NCBI GenBank assembly: GCA_950097015.1
Contig: CATNEN010000038.1
Location: 21,037,001 to 21,101,000 of the forward strand
Length of the DNA: 64,000 nucleotides
Direction of reading: 5' to 3'
DNA from: Macrostomum hystrix
Taxonomy: Eukaryota > Platyhelminthes > Macrostomidae
The translations under genes and the position numbers were made by a program. Shown one piece after another: positions 30,611 to 44,021 of the stretch; positions within the stretch are counted from its first letter, which is position 1, and each line of letters starts with the position of its first letter. A model generated the notes under the pieces. That model searched no databases, was not told the origin of the DNA, and was given only the letters and a program-made list of their open reading frames with translations.

Positions 30611-32694
30611 ATGCCGAGAAAATGCAGCGTCATTTTCTGTCGTGCAAACTACAATAGTTTGCAAAAATTGTAATCGTGATCGGAATGTTGCAGTATTTTC
30701 TTTTCCTAAAGATGCAACTGAACGAGAGGCTTGGCGACTGTCTCTAAGATGCTGGCTTTAAGATGCACCAATGATAAAAAAGGGAAGAAATGAAAGGCCG
30801 CTACATCCACCATCAGTTTTCGACGAAGTCCTGCAGTCCTGCCTCGTTCAAACACAAGGTTTGTGAAGTTCTACTGCTCTAATTAAAATATTCGAGCGTA
30901 TTTGTACTCCATCAAATAGGGTCGAAACGAACCACTAAGATGCGCGCTTGGATATTGCAGTGCGTGCCAGTCGACAGGCTGAGGGAAGGGGCGTGCTGTT
31001 GTCCGAACGATGCCTTTTCCAAGATGAACTAGTAGAATTTCGAGAGCATGACACGCTGCCATCGTGGACTGAATTCCAAGCATCGATTCACTGTTCAGAC
31101 GTAATCAAAGCACATCAGCTTATTGTTACCATTGTTCAAGAGGAGGTGTTTATCTTCTCGTTAAGAGCCAATGCCGAAATGGTTCTGCGAGTTTTCGTTT
31201 CACCAAACTATTCCGTGCGATGCTTTCGGTTACACTCACCAGTTGCGGTTCGAGATCTGCTTGGATTTCCACCAACATTAAAGTATTGGTTGCAACTTGA
31301 AGCTATCATAAATCGTTGTAAAAACTGAACAGTGGACGTCGAAAGTGAGGTGAGGGCATTATCTAAGAACTTTTCTATTGCCTTTAACCATGATGGAGTA
31401 GCACCGGACACATCGGTTACATTCATCCTGAAGCTACTCGAGTTCGCCACAACGCACCCAAACAATCGACGATACGACATTGCCACTATGCGCCAATCTG
31501 CTTTGCATTACCTGATTAGCAGTTCTGCATACGCGCATGCACAGACGCTCCTTCCTTTGCCCCACCAACGCACATTACGCACTCAGTTGGCTGGTCTAGG
31601 AGAGATTGGCACTGAAAATGATGCACACGAGATCATAAAGGTCACATTTGCCAAACTGAAACCGCAGCAGAAGTTTTGTGTGTTGATTTTCGATTAAACG
31701 TATGTCCCGCCATCGATTCGCTATCGGTGCCAACATCTGCTCGGCCAAGGGTCAGACAATCATAACAAAACTGCTCGAACAGTGCTCGCAATAATATTGA
31801 AGCCATTGTTCGGTGGTAAAGCCATTTGTTCTAAGGCTGCTACCGATTTTTCTTCTTTCCGCCGACTTTTTGTACCACCAGCTTTGAAAGTGCATTCAAC
31901 TCGTCAATCAACATGGAGGCCTCGTTGTGGCGCTTGTGTGTGACAACCATCCCACACTGCTCAACAGATGTTTGCTGCTCAACAGACGAAACCTTGGATC
32001 GGCAAATCTGAATCATAGGATTCTACTTTCTGTTTGCTCCATGATGTTGTGCACCTTTTGAAGTCAATTCGGAACAATTGACAGTCTGAGTATGATGGAA
32101 TGCTACCCGTTCGTTTGCCCGAGTCTACAACAGTCGTCACGGCTAAGTAGTTAGGCATTGTAGAGCTGTATAAATATGAAGCGTATCACATTGCTAAGCG
32201 TACAGGCATTACATACGCAGCGTGTTTCCCAACAAATTTCCAAAAGACTAAAGTCAATTTAGCTCTTCAAGTTTTCTGCGTCAACGTTGCTGCCGCCCTA
32301 AAATGCGACGGGAAGAATGGAACAGCTGCATTCATTGACGTTATTTAAAAATTCTGGAAAATTGTGAACTGCAAGAACCCGCATCTTCATGTTAGACTTG
32401 AAGCAGTTCTGATTTATGACCCAGACAGACGGGCTGTCTATTCAGACAGCGCTTTGCGAATCGATTGAGGAGATGCGCAGTGGAAAGGAAAGAACAAGAC
32501 ACCAATCTCTGACGTCAGAGACGAAGATGTCATTCGCTTACACTATTCATGCAATCATAGAACTATGCGAACGACTGGTCTGCGAATCTGGTGCAACGTA
32601 CATTCTCATAGCGGAGTTGCAAAGTGATCCTCTGGAAGCAGAATTTGGTGTTCATCGCCAAATGAGCGGAGGCAATTACTTTATTTCAGTATAG
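30611..32694 (+). pseudogene. P-element/THAP9-like transposase pseudogene
   Basis: An ATG at 30611 opens MPRKCSVIFCRANY, the first half of a THAP zinc finger. A second frame nearby gives VAVFSFPKDATEREAWRLSL, its second half. Then 30948-31328 (LFQDELVEFREHDTLPSW), 31332-31697 (LPLPHQRTLRTQLAGLGEIG ... KFCVLIFD) and 32416-32694 (IAELQSDPLEAEFGVHRQMS) follow the order of P-type transposases, the last being the conserved C-terminal segment. At least five frameshifts or stops separate the parts. A functional enzyme would bind the terminal repeats through the THAP domain and cut DNA with an RNase-H-like core. Confidence 0.82.
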
Positions 32695-33763
32695 CAAGTT
32701 TTTATCAGCGCGCGACTCCGACGAATGAAACTCTACACAGCGTTAGAGCTGGATGGATTTGCTGCGAATGACTTTGCTGCGACGCGCCCCTTTCAGACGA
32801 AGAACTTTCGACGCTCGATGACCTCTACGTCAAAGCTGAGAGCCTATCAATGGCCGAAAAGGCATATTTTTATTATATTGCCATGCAGTATATATGACAT
32901 GCAGTTGTAAGGCATGCATTTGTGTTGAACTTGGATGGAAATAACGATTGCTGAGGCATAATAATTACATTTCAGGCTACATAACGTTTAAGGAGAAAAT
33001 TACCGGTGAAGATCCTTGAGAAATTTAAACACTCACTCTGTGAATTCACTGAAATGATTTCCCGGGGAAAGTTGAAGCACCCGCCAAAGTGGCTGTTCAA
33101 TTTTGCTTGCCTCTGTTTCGGATGCTTCATTTCGCTGCGATCACCGTCATGTGCTTTGCGAGTGCAGATATTGTTTGCTGCCGTTGGCGAGTTTTACTTC
33201 CCTGAAGCAGATGTTCTGGGATGCTGCGTGCGCCTCACCAACTGTTTCTTCAAGGGTTATGTTCAACGAGGAGCAAAGAGCGCTCCTTCCCGGATAAAGT
33301 GCACGATAGAAAAATACTGGAGCTGAGTGGATAGTGAGCGAACCTGGAGCAAACACCTCACCATTTATCATAGTCAGCTCTTGTCCCGTTGTGTGACTGT
33401 TATTTTCCTCTCTGCTTGTAGTTCAGATGAAGAAAGAATCATAAATTTTTCTCGAGTTTCCTTATACATGTGCTGCATTTACAGCTTTCCCATTGTGTAT
33501 TTTCTCGACGTTTACTTTATGTAATAAAACTATTCAACATTTAAGAAAACCAAACCTACACCCGCCTTCCGACTGCCTATCAAAAAGTCAAATATGATAC
33601 GAGTATTCATTGGCAACTGAAAGCATGCGCATACGGATGGTCCATAAAACAATGCTTTTAAACGAGCCTCGCGTACATTTTTGGCCATGAATTGGCTCAT
33701 TTCCGGTCCTGAGTTATCAAGTTGTCCTTGGCAACGGCATTGTATGTATGACACGCCGGGCAT

Positions 33764-35004
33764 TATTTCAGCCTAGTAAAGTCCGCGGTCACTATTTTAG
33801 CCTAGTAAAGTCCGCGGTCACTATTTCAGCCTAGTAAAGTCCGCGGTCACTATTTTAGCCTAGTAAAGTCCGCGGTCACTTTTTCAGCCTAGTAAAGTCC
33901 GCGGTCATTATTTCAGCCTAATAAAGTCCGCGGTCACTTTTTCAGCCTAGTAAAGTCCGCGGTCACTTTTTCAGCCTAGTAAAGTCCGCGGTCACTTTTT
34001 CAGCCTAGTAAAGTCCGCGGTCACTATTTTAGCCTAGTAAAGTCCGCGGTCACTATTTCAGCCTAGTAAAGTCCGCGGTCATTATTTCAGCCTAGTAAAG
34101 TCCGCGGTCCTTATTTCAGCCTAGTAAAGTCCGCGGTCACTATTTCAGCCTAGTAAAGTCCGCGGTCACTATTTTAGCCTAGTAAAGTCCGCGGTAACTT
34201 TTTCAGCCTAGTAAAGTCCGCGGTCACTATTTCAGCCTAGTAAAGTCCGCGGTCACTATTTCAGCCTAGTAAAGTCCGCGGTCACTATTTTAGCCTAGTA
34301 AAGTCCGCGGTCACTTTTTCAGCCTAGTAAAGTCCGCGGTCATTATTTCAGCCTACTAAAGTCCGCGGTCACTATTTCAGCCTAGTAAAGTCAGCGGTCA
34401 CTATTTCAGCCTAGTAAAGTCCGCGGTCACTTTTTCAGCCTAGTAAAGTCCGCGGTCACTATTTCAGCCTAGTAAAGTCCGCGGTCACTATTTTAGCCTA
34501 GTAAAGTTCGCGGTCACTTTTTCAGCCTAGTAAAGTCCGCGGTCACTATTTCAGCCTAGTAAAGTCCGCGGTCACTTTTTCAGCCTAGTAAAGTCCGCGG
34601 TCACTATTTCAGCCTAGTAAAGTCCGCGGTCACTATTTTAGCCTAGTAAAGTCCGCGGTCACTATTTCAGCCTAGTAAAGTCCGCGGTCACTATTTCAGC
34701 CTAGTAAAGTCCGCGGTCACTATTTCAGCCTAGTAAAGTCCGCGGTCACTATTTTAGCCTAGTAAAGTCCGCGGTCACTATTTCAGCCTAGTAAAGTCCG
34801 CGGTCATTATTTCAGCCTAGTAAAGTCCGCGGTCACTTTTTTCAGCCTAGTAAAGTCCGCGGTCACTATTTTAGCCTAGTAAAGTCCGCGGTCACTATTT
34901 CAGCCTAGTAAAGTCCGCGGTCACTATTTCAGCCTAGTAAAGTCCGCGGTCACTTTTTCAGCCTAGTAAAGTCCGTGGTCACTATTTTAGCCTAGTAAAG
35001 TCCT
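33764..35004. repeat. 29-bp satellite, about 42 units
   Basis: Direct units built on cagcctagtaaagtccgcgg plus a variable tcacta/tttt linker. Most differences are single bases in the linker (tattt, ttttt, tatttt), and unit length drifts 29-30. The ccgcgg core is a palindrome. It starts about 26 bp after the P-element target duplication and gives way abruptly to the 24-bp array through a shared agcctacta. Confidence 0.97.
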
Positions 35005-35009
35005 ATTTT

Positions 35010-38000
35010 AGCCTACTACAGACGAATCTGATGTCGCCACTGCAAACGAATCTGATGTCATCACTACAGATGAATCTGATGTCGCCACTACAGACGAATC
35101 TGATGTCGCCACTACAGACGAATCTGATGTCACCACTGCAAACGAATCTGATGTCACCACTGTAGATGAATCTGATGTCACCACTGCAGACGAATCTGAT
35201 GCCACCACTGCAAACGAATCTGATGTCACCACTACAGACGAATCTGATGTCACCACTGCAGACGAATCTGATGTCACCACTGCAGACGAATATGATGTCG
35301 CCCTGCAGACGAATCTGATGTCGCCACTGTAGATGAATCTGATGTCACCACTGCAGACGAATCTGATGTCACCACTGCAGACGAATCTGATGTCGCCACT
35401 GCTGACGAATCTGATGTCACCACTGCAGACGAATCTGATGTCACCACTGCAAACGAATCTGATGTCACCACTGCAGACGAATCTGATGTCGCCCTGCAGA
35501 CGAATCTGATGTCGCCACTGTAGATGAATCTGATGTCACCACTGCAGACGAATCTGATGCCACCACTGCAGACGAATCTGATGTCACCACTGCAAACGAA
35601 TCTGATGTCACTACTGCAGACGAATCTGATGTCGCCACTGCAGACGAATCTGATGTCACCACTGCAGACGAATCTGATGTCACCACTGTAGATGAATCTG
35701 ACGTCACCACTGCAAACGAATCTGATGCCACCACTGCAGACGAATCTGATGTCACCACTGCAGACGAATCTGATGTCACCACTGCAGACGAATCTGATGT
35801 CACCACTGCAGACGAATCTGATGTCGCCACTGCAGACGAATCTGATGTCACCACTGCAGACGAATCTGATGTCACCACTGCAGACGAATCTGATGTCACC
35901 ACTGCAAACGAATCTGATGTCACCACTGCAGACGAATCTGATGTCACTACTGCAAACGAATCTGATGTCACCACTACAGACGAATCTGATGTCACCACTG
36001 TAGATGAATCTGACGTCACCACTGCAAACGAATCTGATGCCACCACTGCAGACGAATCTGATGTCACCACTGCAGACGAATCTGATGTCACCACTGCAGA
36101 CGAATCTGATGTCACCACTGCAGACGAATCTGATGTCGCCACTGCAGACGAATCTGATGTCACCACTGCAGACGAATCTGATGTCACCACTGCAGACGAA
36201 TCTGATGTCACCACTGCAAACGAATCTGATGTCACCACTGCAGACGAATCTGATGTCACTACTGCAAACGAATCTGATGTCACCACTACAGACGAATCTG
36301 ATGTCGCCACTACAGACGAATCTGATGTCGCCACTACAGACGAATCTGATGTCGCCACTGCAGACGAATCTGATGTCGCCACTACAGACGAATCTGATGT
36401 CGCCACTACAGACGAATCTGATGTCGCCACTGCAAACGAATCTGATGTCACCACTGTAGATGAATCTGACGTCACCACTGCAAACGAATCTGATGCCACC
36501 ACTGCAGACGAATCTGATGTCACCACTGCAGACGAATCTGATGTCACCACTGCAGAGGAATCTGATGTCACCACTGCAGACGAATCTGATGTCGCCACTG
36601 CAGACGAATCTGATGTCACCACTGCAGACGAATCTGATGTCACCACTGCAGACGAATCTGATGTCACCACTGCAGACGAATCTGATGTCACCACTGCAGA
36701 TGAATCTGATGTCACCACTGCAGACGAATCTGATGTCACCACTGCAGACGAATCTGATGTCACCACTGCAGACGAATCTGATGTCACCACTGCAGACGAA
36801 TCTGATGTCACCACTGCAGATGAATCTGATGTCACCACTGCAGACGAATCTGATGTCACCACTGCAGACGAATCTGATGTTACCACTGCAGACGAATCTG
36901 ATGTCACCACTGCAGACGAATCTGATGTCACCACTGCAGATGAATCTGATGTCACCACTGCAGACGAATCTGATGTCACCACTGCAGACGAATCTGATGT
37001 TACCACTGCAGACGAATCTGATGTCACTACTGCAAACGAATCTGATGTCATCACTACAGACGAATCTGATGTCGCCACTACAGACGAATCTGATGTCGCC
37101 ACTACAGACGAATCTGATGTCACCACTGCAAACGAATCTGATGTCACCACTACAGACGAATCTGATGTCACCACTGCAGACGAATCTGATGTCACCACTG
37201 CAGACGAATATGATGTCGCCCTGCAGACGAATCTGATGTCGCCACTGTAGATGAATCTGATGTCACCACTGCAGACGAATCTGATGTCACCACTGCAGAC
37301 GAATCTGATGTCGTCACTGCTGACGAATCTGATGTCACCACTGCAGACGAATCTGATGTCACCACTGCAAACGAATCTGATGTCACCACTACAGACGAAT
37401 CTGATGTCGCCCTGCAGACGAATCTGATGTCGCCACTGTAGATGAATCTGATGTCACCACTGCAGACGAATCTGATGCCACCACTGCAGACGAATCTGAT
37501 GTCACCACTGCAGACGAATCTGATGTCACCACTGCAGACGAATCTGATGTCACCACTGCAGACGAATCTGATGTCGCCACTGCAGACGAATCTGATGTCA
37601 CCACTGCAGACGAATCTGATGTCACCACTGCAGACGAATCTGATGTCACCACTGCAAACGAATCTGATGTCACCACTGCAGACGAATCTGATGTCACTAC
37701 TGCAAACGAATCTGATGTCACCACTACAGACGAATCTGATGTCGCCACTACAGACGAATCTGATGTCGCCACTACAGACGAATCTGATGTCGCCACTACA
37801 GACGAATCTGATGTCGCCACTGCAGACGAATCTGATGTCGCCACTACAGACGAATCTGATGTCGCCACTACAGACGAATCTGATGTCGCCACTGCAAACG
37901 AATCTGATGTCACCACTGTAGATGAATCTGACGTCACCACTGCAAACGAATCTGATGCCACCACTGCAGACGAATCTGATGTCACCACTGCAGACGAATC

Positions 38001-41000
38001 TGATGTCACCACTGCAGAGGAATCTGATGTCACCACTGCAGACGAATCTGATGTCGCCACTGCAGACGAATCTGATGTCACCACTGCAGACGAATCTGAT
38101 GTCACCACTGCAGACGAATCTGATGTCACCACTGCAAACGAATCTGATGTCACCACTGCAGACGAATCTGATGTCACTACTGCAAACGAATCTGATGTCA
38201 CCACTACAGACGAATCTGATGTCGCCACTACAGACGAATCTGATGTCGCCACTACAGACGAATCTGATGTCGCCACTGTAGATGAATCTGATGTCACCAC
38301 TGCAGACGAATATGATGTCGCCACTACAGACGAATCTGATGTCGCCACTACAGACGAATCTGATGTCGCCACTACAGACGAATCTGATGTCGCCACTGCA
38401 GACGAATCTGATGTCATCACTACAGACGAATCTGATGTCGCCACTACAGACGAATCTGATGTCGCCACTACAGACGAATCTGATGTCACCACTGCAAACG
38501 AATCTGATGTCACCACTACAGACGAATCTGATGTCACCACTGCAGACGAATCTGATGTCACCACTGCAGACGAATATGATGTCGCCCTGCAGACGAATCT
38601 GATGTCGCCACTGTAGATGAATCTGATGTCACCACTGCAGACGAATCTGATGTCACCACTGCAGACGAATCTGATGTCGCCACTGCTGACGAATCTGATG
38701 TCACCACTGCAGACGAATCTGATGTCACCACTGCAAACGAATCTGATGTCACCACTGCAGACGAATCTGATGTCGCCCTGCAGACGAATCTGATGTCGCC
38801 ACTGTAGATGAATCTGATGTCACCACTGCAGACGAATCTGATGCCACCACTGCAGACGAATCTGATGTCACCACTGCAGACGAATATGATGTCACTACTG
38901 CAGACGAATCTGATGTCGCCACTGCAGATGAATCTGATGTCACCACTGCAGACGAATCTGATGTCACCACTGTAGATGAATCTGACGTCACCACTGCAAA
39001 CGAATCTGATGCCACCACTGCAGACGAATCTGATGTCACCACTGCAGACGAATCTGATGTCACCACTGCAGACGAATCTGATGTCACCACTGCAGACGAA
39101 TCTGATGTCGCCACTGCAGACGAATCTGATGTCGCCACTGTAGATGAATCTGATGTCGCCACTGCAAACGAATCTGATGTCACCACTGTAGATGAATCTG
39201 ACGTCACCACTGCAAACGAATCTGATGCCACCACTGCAGACGAATCTGATGTCACCACTGCAGACGAATCTGATGTCACCACTGCAGAGGAATCTGATGT
39301 CACCACTGCAGACGAATCTGATGTCGCCACTGCAGACGAATCTGATGTCACCACTGCAGACGAATCTGATGTCACCACTGCAGACGAATCTGATGTCACC
39401 ACTGCAGACGAATCTGATGTCACCACTGCAGATGAATCTGATGTCACCACTGCAGACGAATCTGATGTCACCACTGCAGACGAATCTGATGTCACCACTG
39501 CAGACGAATCTGATGTCACCACTGCAGACGAATCTGATGTCACCACTGCAGATGAATCTGATGTCACCACTGCAGACGAATCTGATGTCACCACTGCAGA
39601 CGAATCTGATGTTACCACTGCAGACGAATCTGATGTCACCACTGCAGACGAATCTGATGTCACCACTGCAGATGAATCTGATGTCACCACTGCAGACGAA
39701 TCTGATGTCACCACTGCAGACGAATCTGATGTTACCACTGCAGACGAATCTGATGTCACCACTGCAAACGAATCTGATGTCATCACTACAGACGAATCTG
39801 ATGTCGCCACTACAGACGAATCTGATGTCGCCACTACAGACGAATCTGATGTCACCACTGCAAACGAATCTGATGTCACCACTACAGACGAATCTGATGT
39901 CACCACTGCAGACGAATCTGATGTCACCACTGCAGACGAATATGATGTCGCCCTGCAGACGAATCTGATGTCGCCACTGTAGATGAATCTGATGTCACCA
40001 CTGCAGACGAATCTGATGTCACCACTGCAGACGAATCTGATGTCGCCACTGCTGACGAATCTGATGTCACCACTGCAGACGAATCTGATGTCACCACTGC
40101 AAACGAATCTGATGTCACCACTGCAGACGAATCTGATGTCGCCCTGCAGACGAATCTGATGTCGCCACTGTAGATGAATCTGATGTCACCACTGCAGACG
40201 AATCTGATGCCACCACTGCAGACGAATCTGATGTCACCACTGCAGACGAATCTGATGTCACCACTGCAGACGAATCTGATGTCACCACTGCAGACGAATC
40301 TGATGTCGCCACTGCAGACGAATCTGATGTCACCACTGCAGACGAATCTGATGTCACCACTACAGACGAATCTGATGTCACCACTGCAAACGAATCTGAT
40401 GTCACCACTGCAGACGAATATGATGTCGCCCTGCAGACGAATCTGATGTCGCCACTGTAGATGAATCTGATGTCACCACTGCAGACGAATCTGATGTCAC
40501 CACTGCAGACGAATCTGATGTCGCCACTGCTGACGAATCTGATGTCACCACTGCAGACGAATCTGATGTCACCACTACAGACGAATCTGATGTCGCCACT
40601 ACAGACGAATCTGATGTCGCCACTGCAAACGAATCTGATGTCACCACTGTAGATGAATCTGACGTCACCACTGCAAACGAATCTGATGCCACCACTGCAG
40701 ACGAATCTGATGTCACCACTGCAGACGAATCTGATGTCACCACTGCAGAGGAATCTGATGTCACCACTGCAGACGAATCTGATGTCGCCACTGTAGATGA
40801 ATCTGATGTCACCACTGCAGACGAATCTGATGCCACCACTGCAGACGAATCTGATGTCACCACTGCAGACGAATATGATGTCACTACTGCAGACGAATCT
40901 GATGTCGCCACTGCAGATGAATCTGATGTCACCACTGCAGACGAATCTGATGTCACCACTGTAGATGAATCTGACGTCACCACTGCAAACGAATCTGATG

Positions 41001-41328
41001 CCACCACTGCAGACGAATCTGATGTCGCCACTGCAGACGAATCTGATGTCGCCACTACAGACGAATCTTATGTCGCCACTACAGACGAATCTGATGTCGC
41101 CACTGCAAACGAATCTGATGTCATCACTACAGACGAATCTGATGTCACCACTGCAGACGAATCTGATGTCACCACTACAGACGAATCTGATGTCACCACT
41201 GCAGACGAATCTGATGTCACCACTACAGACGAATCTGATGTCACCACTGCAGACGAATCTGATGTCACCACTACAGACGAATCTGATGTCGCCACTACAG
41301 ACGAATCTGATGTCACATCTGATTCTTA
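35010..41328. repeat. 24-bp satellite with higher-order structure, about 262 units
   Basis: Unit gacgaatctgatgtcaccac plus tgca. Sequence variants (gccaccac, gtcgccac, actaca, gtagatg, gcaaacg) recur in the same order in long blocks. A 23-bp unit missing one a (gtcgccctgcag) marks block edges at about 35298, 35489, 37216, 37407, 38581, 38771, 39948, 40139 and 40428, giving paired markers 190 bp apart and block spacings of about 1.92, 1.37, 1.37 and 0.48 kb. Because 24 is a multiple of three, several frames are open for hundreds of codons on both strands. The array ends cleanly at about 41318 with tctgattcttaaag. Confidence 0.97.
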
Positions 41329-41850
41329 AAGTAAACACTAGACGAAATTTGATCCTCGCAGCGACTGGCTTGCTTAGAATAATTTTTTCCTGTTAGGAAG
41401 TCCATAGTCTTCTACACGACAATCCTTGAAGCTTCTGGATGAAGCCTATTGTATTTATATTTATTTCAAAAAGAAATGCGACTTTAATTTAAGCGTGTAG
41501 AGAAGACCCACTGGCTATAAGCAACACTTCCTTTGTGGAAAGCATAAAATTAAAGTTATAAAGTCGACTTTTGAAGGGCCTACAAATGTTGCTAGTTCAA
41601 CTGTACCTACAAATGCTTTCAAGCTTGGTTTTTTGACATCTTGAAACCTATTTTCCTATAGCTTGTCTGAATATATTTATTATTTTTATTCTAAGCCTTT
41701 GGCAGGAAGTTGTATAAGGGGGATGATATTTTCATTATGCTAAACCAAGTTTGACAAGCGGCAGAGGCAGTAAACGTGGAATAATTATAAACATAAATTT
41801 ATTTATTTACTAAGTGAAATTCTAAGGCTTGTCGTGCAATTTACGCCCTT
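41329..41850. other. Spacer between the satellite and a SINE
   Basis: AT-rich, with no coding or RNA signal seen. Confidence 0.6.
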
Positions 41851-41851
41851 G

Positions 41852-42085
41852 AAAGCCAACCTCCAAGGCACAGTGAAATGTACACTGCCTGACAATGAGA
41901 AAGTCAGGGCAGATGTACACACCTGTGTGAGTGTGTGCCTGCGTACGGTATCTGTGTGCGTGTGTACTCAGGAGTCAGCGAAATGGGCAGAATTGCCTCC
42001 TCGCTGGTTGCAGGTCTAGTGTCACAAAATGATGTGCCATTGCCCACAGCCCTCCTGCAATTATTATTATTGATATTATTAAAAG
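41852..42085 (+). mobile_element. SINE-like dispersed repeat
   Basis: 41868-41905 matches 20998-21040, 41971-42065 matches 8621-8720, and the end is cctgcaattattattattga. It is a member of the family ending in cctgcaatt. The solo LTR at 42114 begins shortly after it. Confidence 0.6.
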
Positions 42086-42113
42086 GCATGAAAAGAGAAT
42101 GCAGCTACAAGCC

Positions 42114-42463
42114 TGTCTTGAATTCTTATGCAACAAATTGAGTCCTCGCAGTAAGAGCCCGTTCATACGGCTGTGAGCCAATTCAGGCCGAGAGTCAAAA
42201 TATATTTAAGTTTAACAGAGCGATAAGGAAGGGGGGTTGGCGGTACGATAACAAGAGTGCGCGACTGAGGGTAGGAGAGGAGGCTAGAACGTGAGCGGCG
42301 GACCAATCAGAGAGCAGGAAAGAAAGAAAGGATAGAGAATGAGAGATCAGCCGCAGAGATAACGAGAGAGAAAGAACTAGATTGAACTGGACGATGTAAA
42401 CAAGAAAAGTGCAGAGAACAAAAGAGTGAATAGAGGACAGAAGGCAAGACGAAAGTCGCGACA
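42114..42463 (-). mobile_element. Solo LTR at the copy B locus
   Basis: 350 bp, tgtcttg...gtcgcgaca, flanked by aagcc on both sides (42109-42113, 42464-42468). Same insertion site as the LTR at 1193 seen in reverse (ggctt), but here without primer site or leader. The strand-sense frame of about 85 codons is open in all three LTR copies but is low-complexity Leu/Ser and probably not coding. Confidence 0.96.
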
Positions 42464-42640
42464 AAGCCTGACAAAATAATCAGCTCGAAAAAAGTGACAT
42501 TCGTCCTGGACCTTTCGAAAAAGGGAGCATTGTTTTATTAAATCACATAGATTTTTATATAATTAGACATCCTGTCTTTTGAATCCAAAGTCTAAATTAA
42601 GCGTTCCTTCATTTTCTTGCGTAAATAAATCTCGTCCTAT

Positions 42641-42750
42641 CGCTTCCGGTTATCGATCGGATCAAAGTACACCTGTGGCTTCCGGTAATCGATCGGATCA
42701 AAGTACACCTGTGGCTTCCGGTTATCGATCGGGTCAAAGTACACCTGTCG
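42641..42750. repeat. 36-bp minisatellite, three units (copy B)
   Basis: Reverse complement of the array at 908-1017, with units of ggcttccggttatcgatcgg type. Confidence 0.9.
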
Positions 42751-43085
42751 CTTTTTGACATGTCCAGTAAAAGTGTTTTCCCTGGAGACCTAGAATGTTT
42801 TTATTTTTTTTTCTGTAAATTTCAAATTTCAAATTTTCTGATTAACAAAAAGTTATTGGCCTTTTGAATTGAATATAGCCACCAGAAATGTAAACCTCAA
42901 GAGAGAAATAGTAAGTATTATCTAGTTTAGCAATTTAGATCAAGAAAAATATTAATTTTCGAGCTATCTAAGTCTCCTGAAGCCTATGACTTGTTGATCT
43001 AGACAATTTGCTAACGAGCCTCAGGCTGCCGGCGGGCAAACATGCTTGACCTTGACTGCTCAGCATCGTTCAATCGACAACTCAC

Positions 43086-43175
43086 CAGTTGGCGGAGGCG
43101 AAGTCCTTTAACAACTACCATGTAGGCGAGCATCAGAAGCAGCAGCCAAGGAAGCTTCTTCGCAATGGCGACCAT
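43086..43175 (-). CDS. First coding exon of an unrecognised secreted protein (copy B)
   Basis: ATG at 43175, 30 codons with a signal-peptide core, donor gtgagt at 43085. It differs from the two palindrome copies by one residue (Lys for Glu after VVV). Its intron would run left towards the solo LTR at 42463 and the satellites. No second exon was recognised between 41329 and 43085, so either the gene was truncated or the next exon lies beyond the satellites. Confidence 0.5.
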
Positions 43176-44021
43176 CGCTTTTAGATCAACGTGCTAGTCT
43201 AGTAGGTAAACTAAATATCTATTAATTTGCTTCCTATGCCAACAATCGGGGGCTGGCAAACTAGACGAGTAGGTGATTAGGGTTGACACAGCCACTGCCG
43301 TTTTATCTCCGAGTAGGCTATAGCATTTTAGAACGAGTTTCCGCTTTTTTCTATGAGCATTTCTGCTTTTTTTCCATAGACACTGCCACGTCTTTCTGAC
43401 ACGTCAGTAGCACTAATTCAAAATGAAAATATCCAAAAATGGAGATGAAAAATCATTGCCATCAATTTTTGAGCTTGTGTAACACTACCCCTGACCTTCG
43501 CGCACGTTTCTTGCTGCAGCTCCTGAATAGAGAAATATATGAACATGATTTTAACTTTGCTTTCTTTGTGACAAAAGTTCCTTTCATTTGACACCATAGG
43601 CGTGAAATTTCATGGCTCCGTTGAAGAGCTACTTTGGACATTCCGGGAACTTTTGGGACGCCCCTCGTATCTGAGGAATTGATAGATCTATCTGAGGAAT
43701 GAGTAGATCTATCTGAGGAATGAGTAGATCTATCTGAGGTCTATTTGTTTATTTTAGAACGATGTTAAATTTTCTAAACAGAACATCAACTTTAAATCTT
43801 CAAATGCAAACACAAGTTCAAGTTGTTGGTGCAGATGCAGATAATTTGATAATGTGATAATTTTTCAATTTGTGGTTTGCACTCAACCTCTTATTGAAAG
43901 CACTCAGTTTAAAAGCTTGCTTTCTCGATAAAAACCTTTCCATTTCGCGCACGTAACTTCTATAGCTCGCAGATGTTGAGAGGGTGACAATTTTAAAAAC
44001 GTTTCTGAAGCTATAGACGCT

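Larger units (their letters stand above)
29302..33730 (+). mobile_element. P-type DNA transposon, 4.4 kb, with TIRs and 8-bp target duplication
   Basis: The left end 29302-29385 (caaggacaacttgataactc...) and right end 33647-33730 are inverted repeats with about nine differences in 84 bp. The element is flanked by gcaacggc at 29294-29301 and 33731-33738. An 8-bp duplication and CA..TG ends agree with the P superfamily, and the interior holds a THAP motif and P-transposase pieces on the plus strand. Its insertion splits the second exon of a sugar-transferase gene at a codon boundary. The coding part is broken, so it could only move with a transposase from elsewhere. Confidence 0.92.

Noticed and set aside
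33764-41328. CRISPR-like repeat arrays
   Set aside because: Units are head to tail without unique spacers, in a eukaryotic context. These are satellites.
35465-41338. Very long open frames in both directions over the 24-bp array
   Set aside because: A unit length divisible by three without stops opens several frames at once; the frames break at the 23-bp units. None has a start, signal peptide or splice context.
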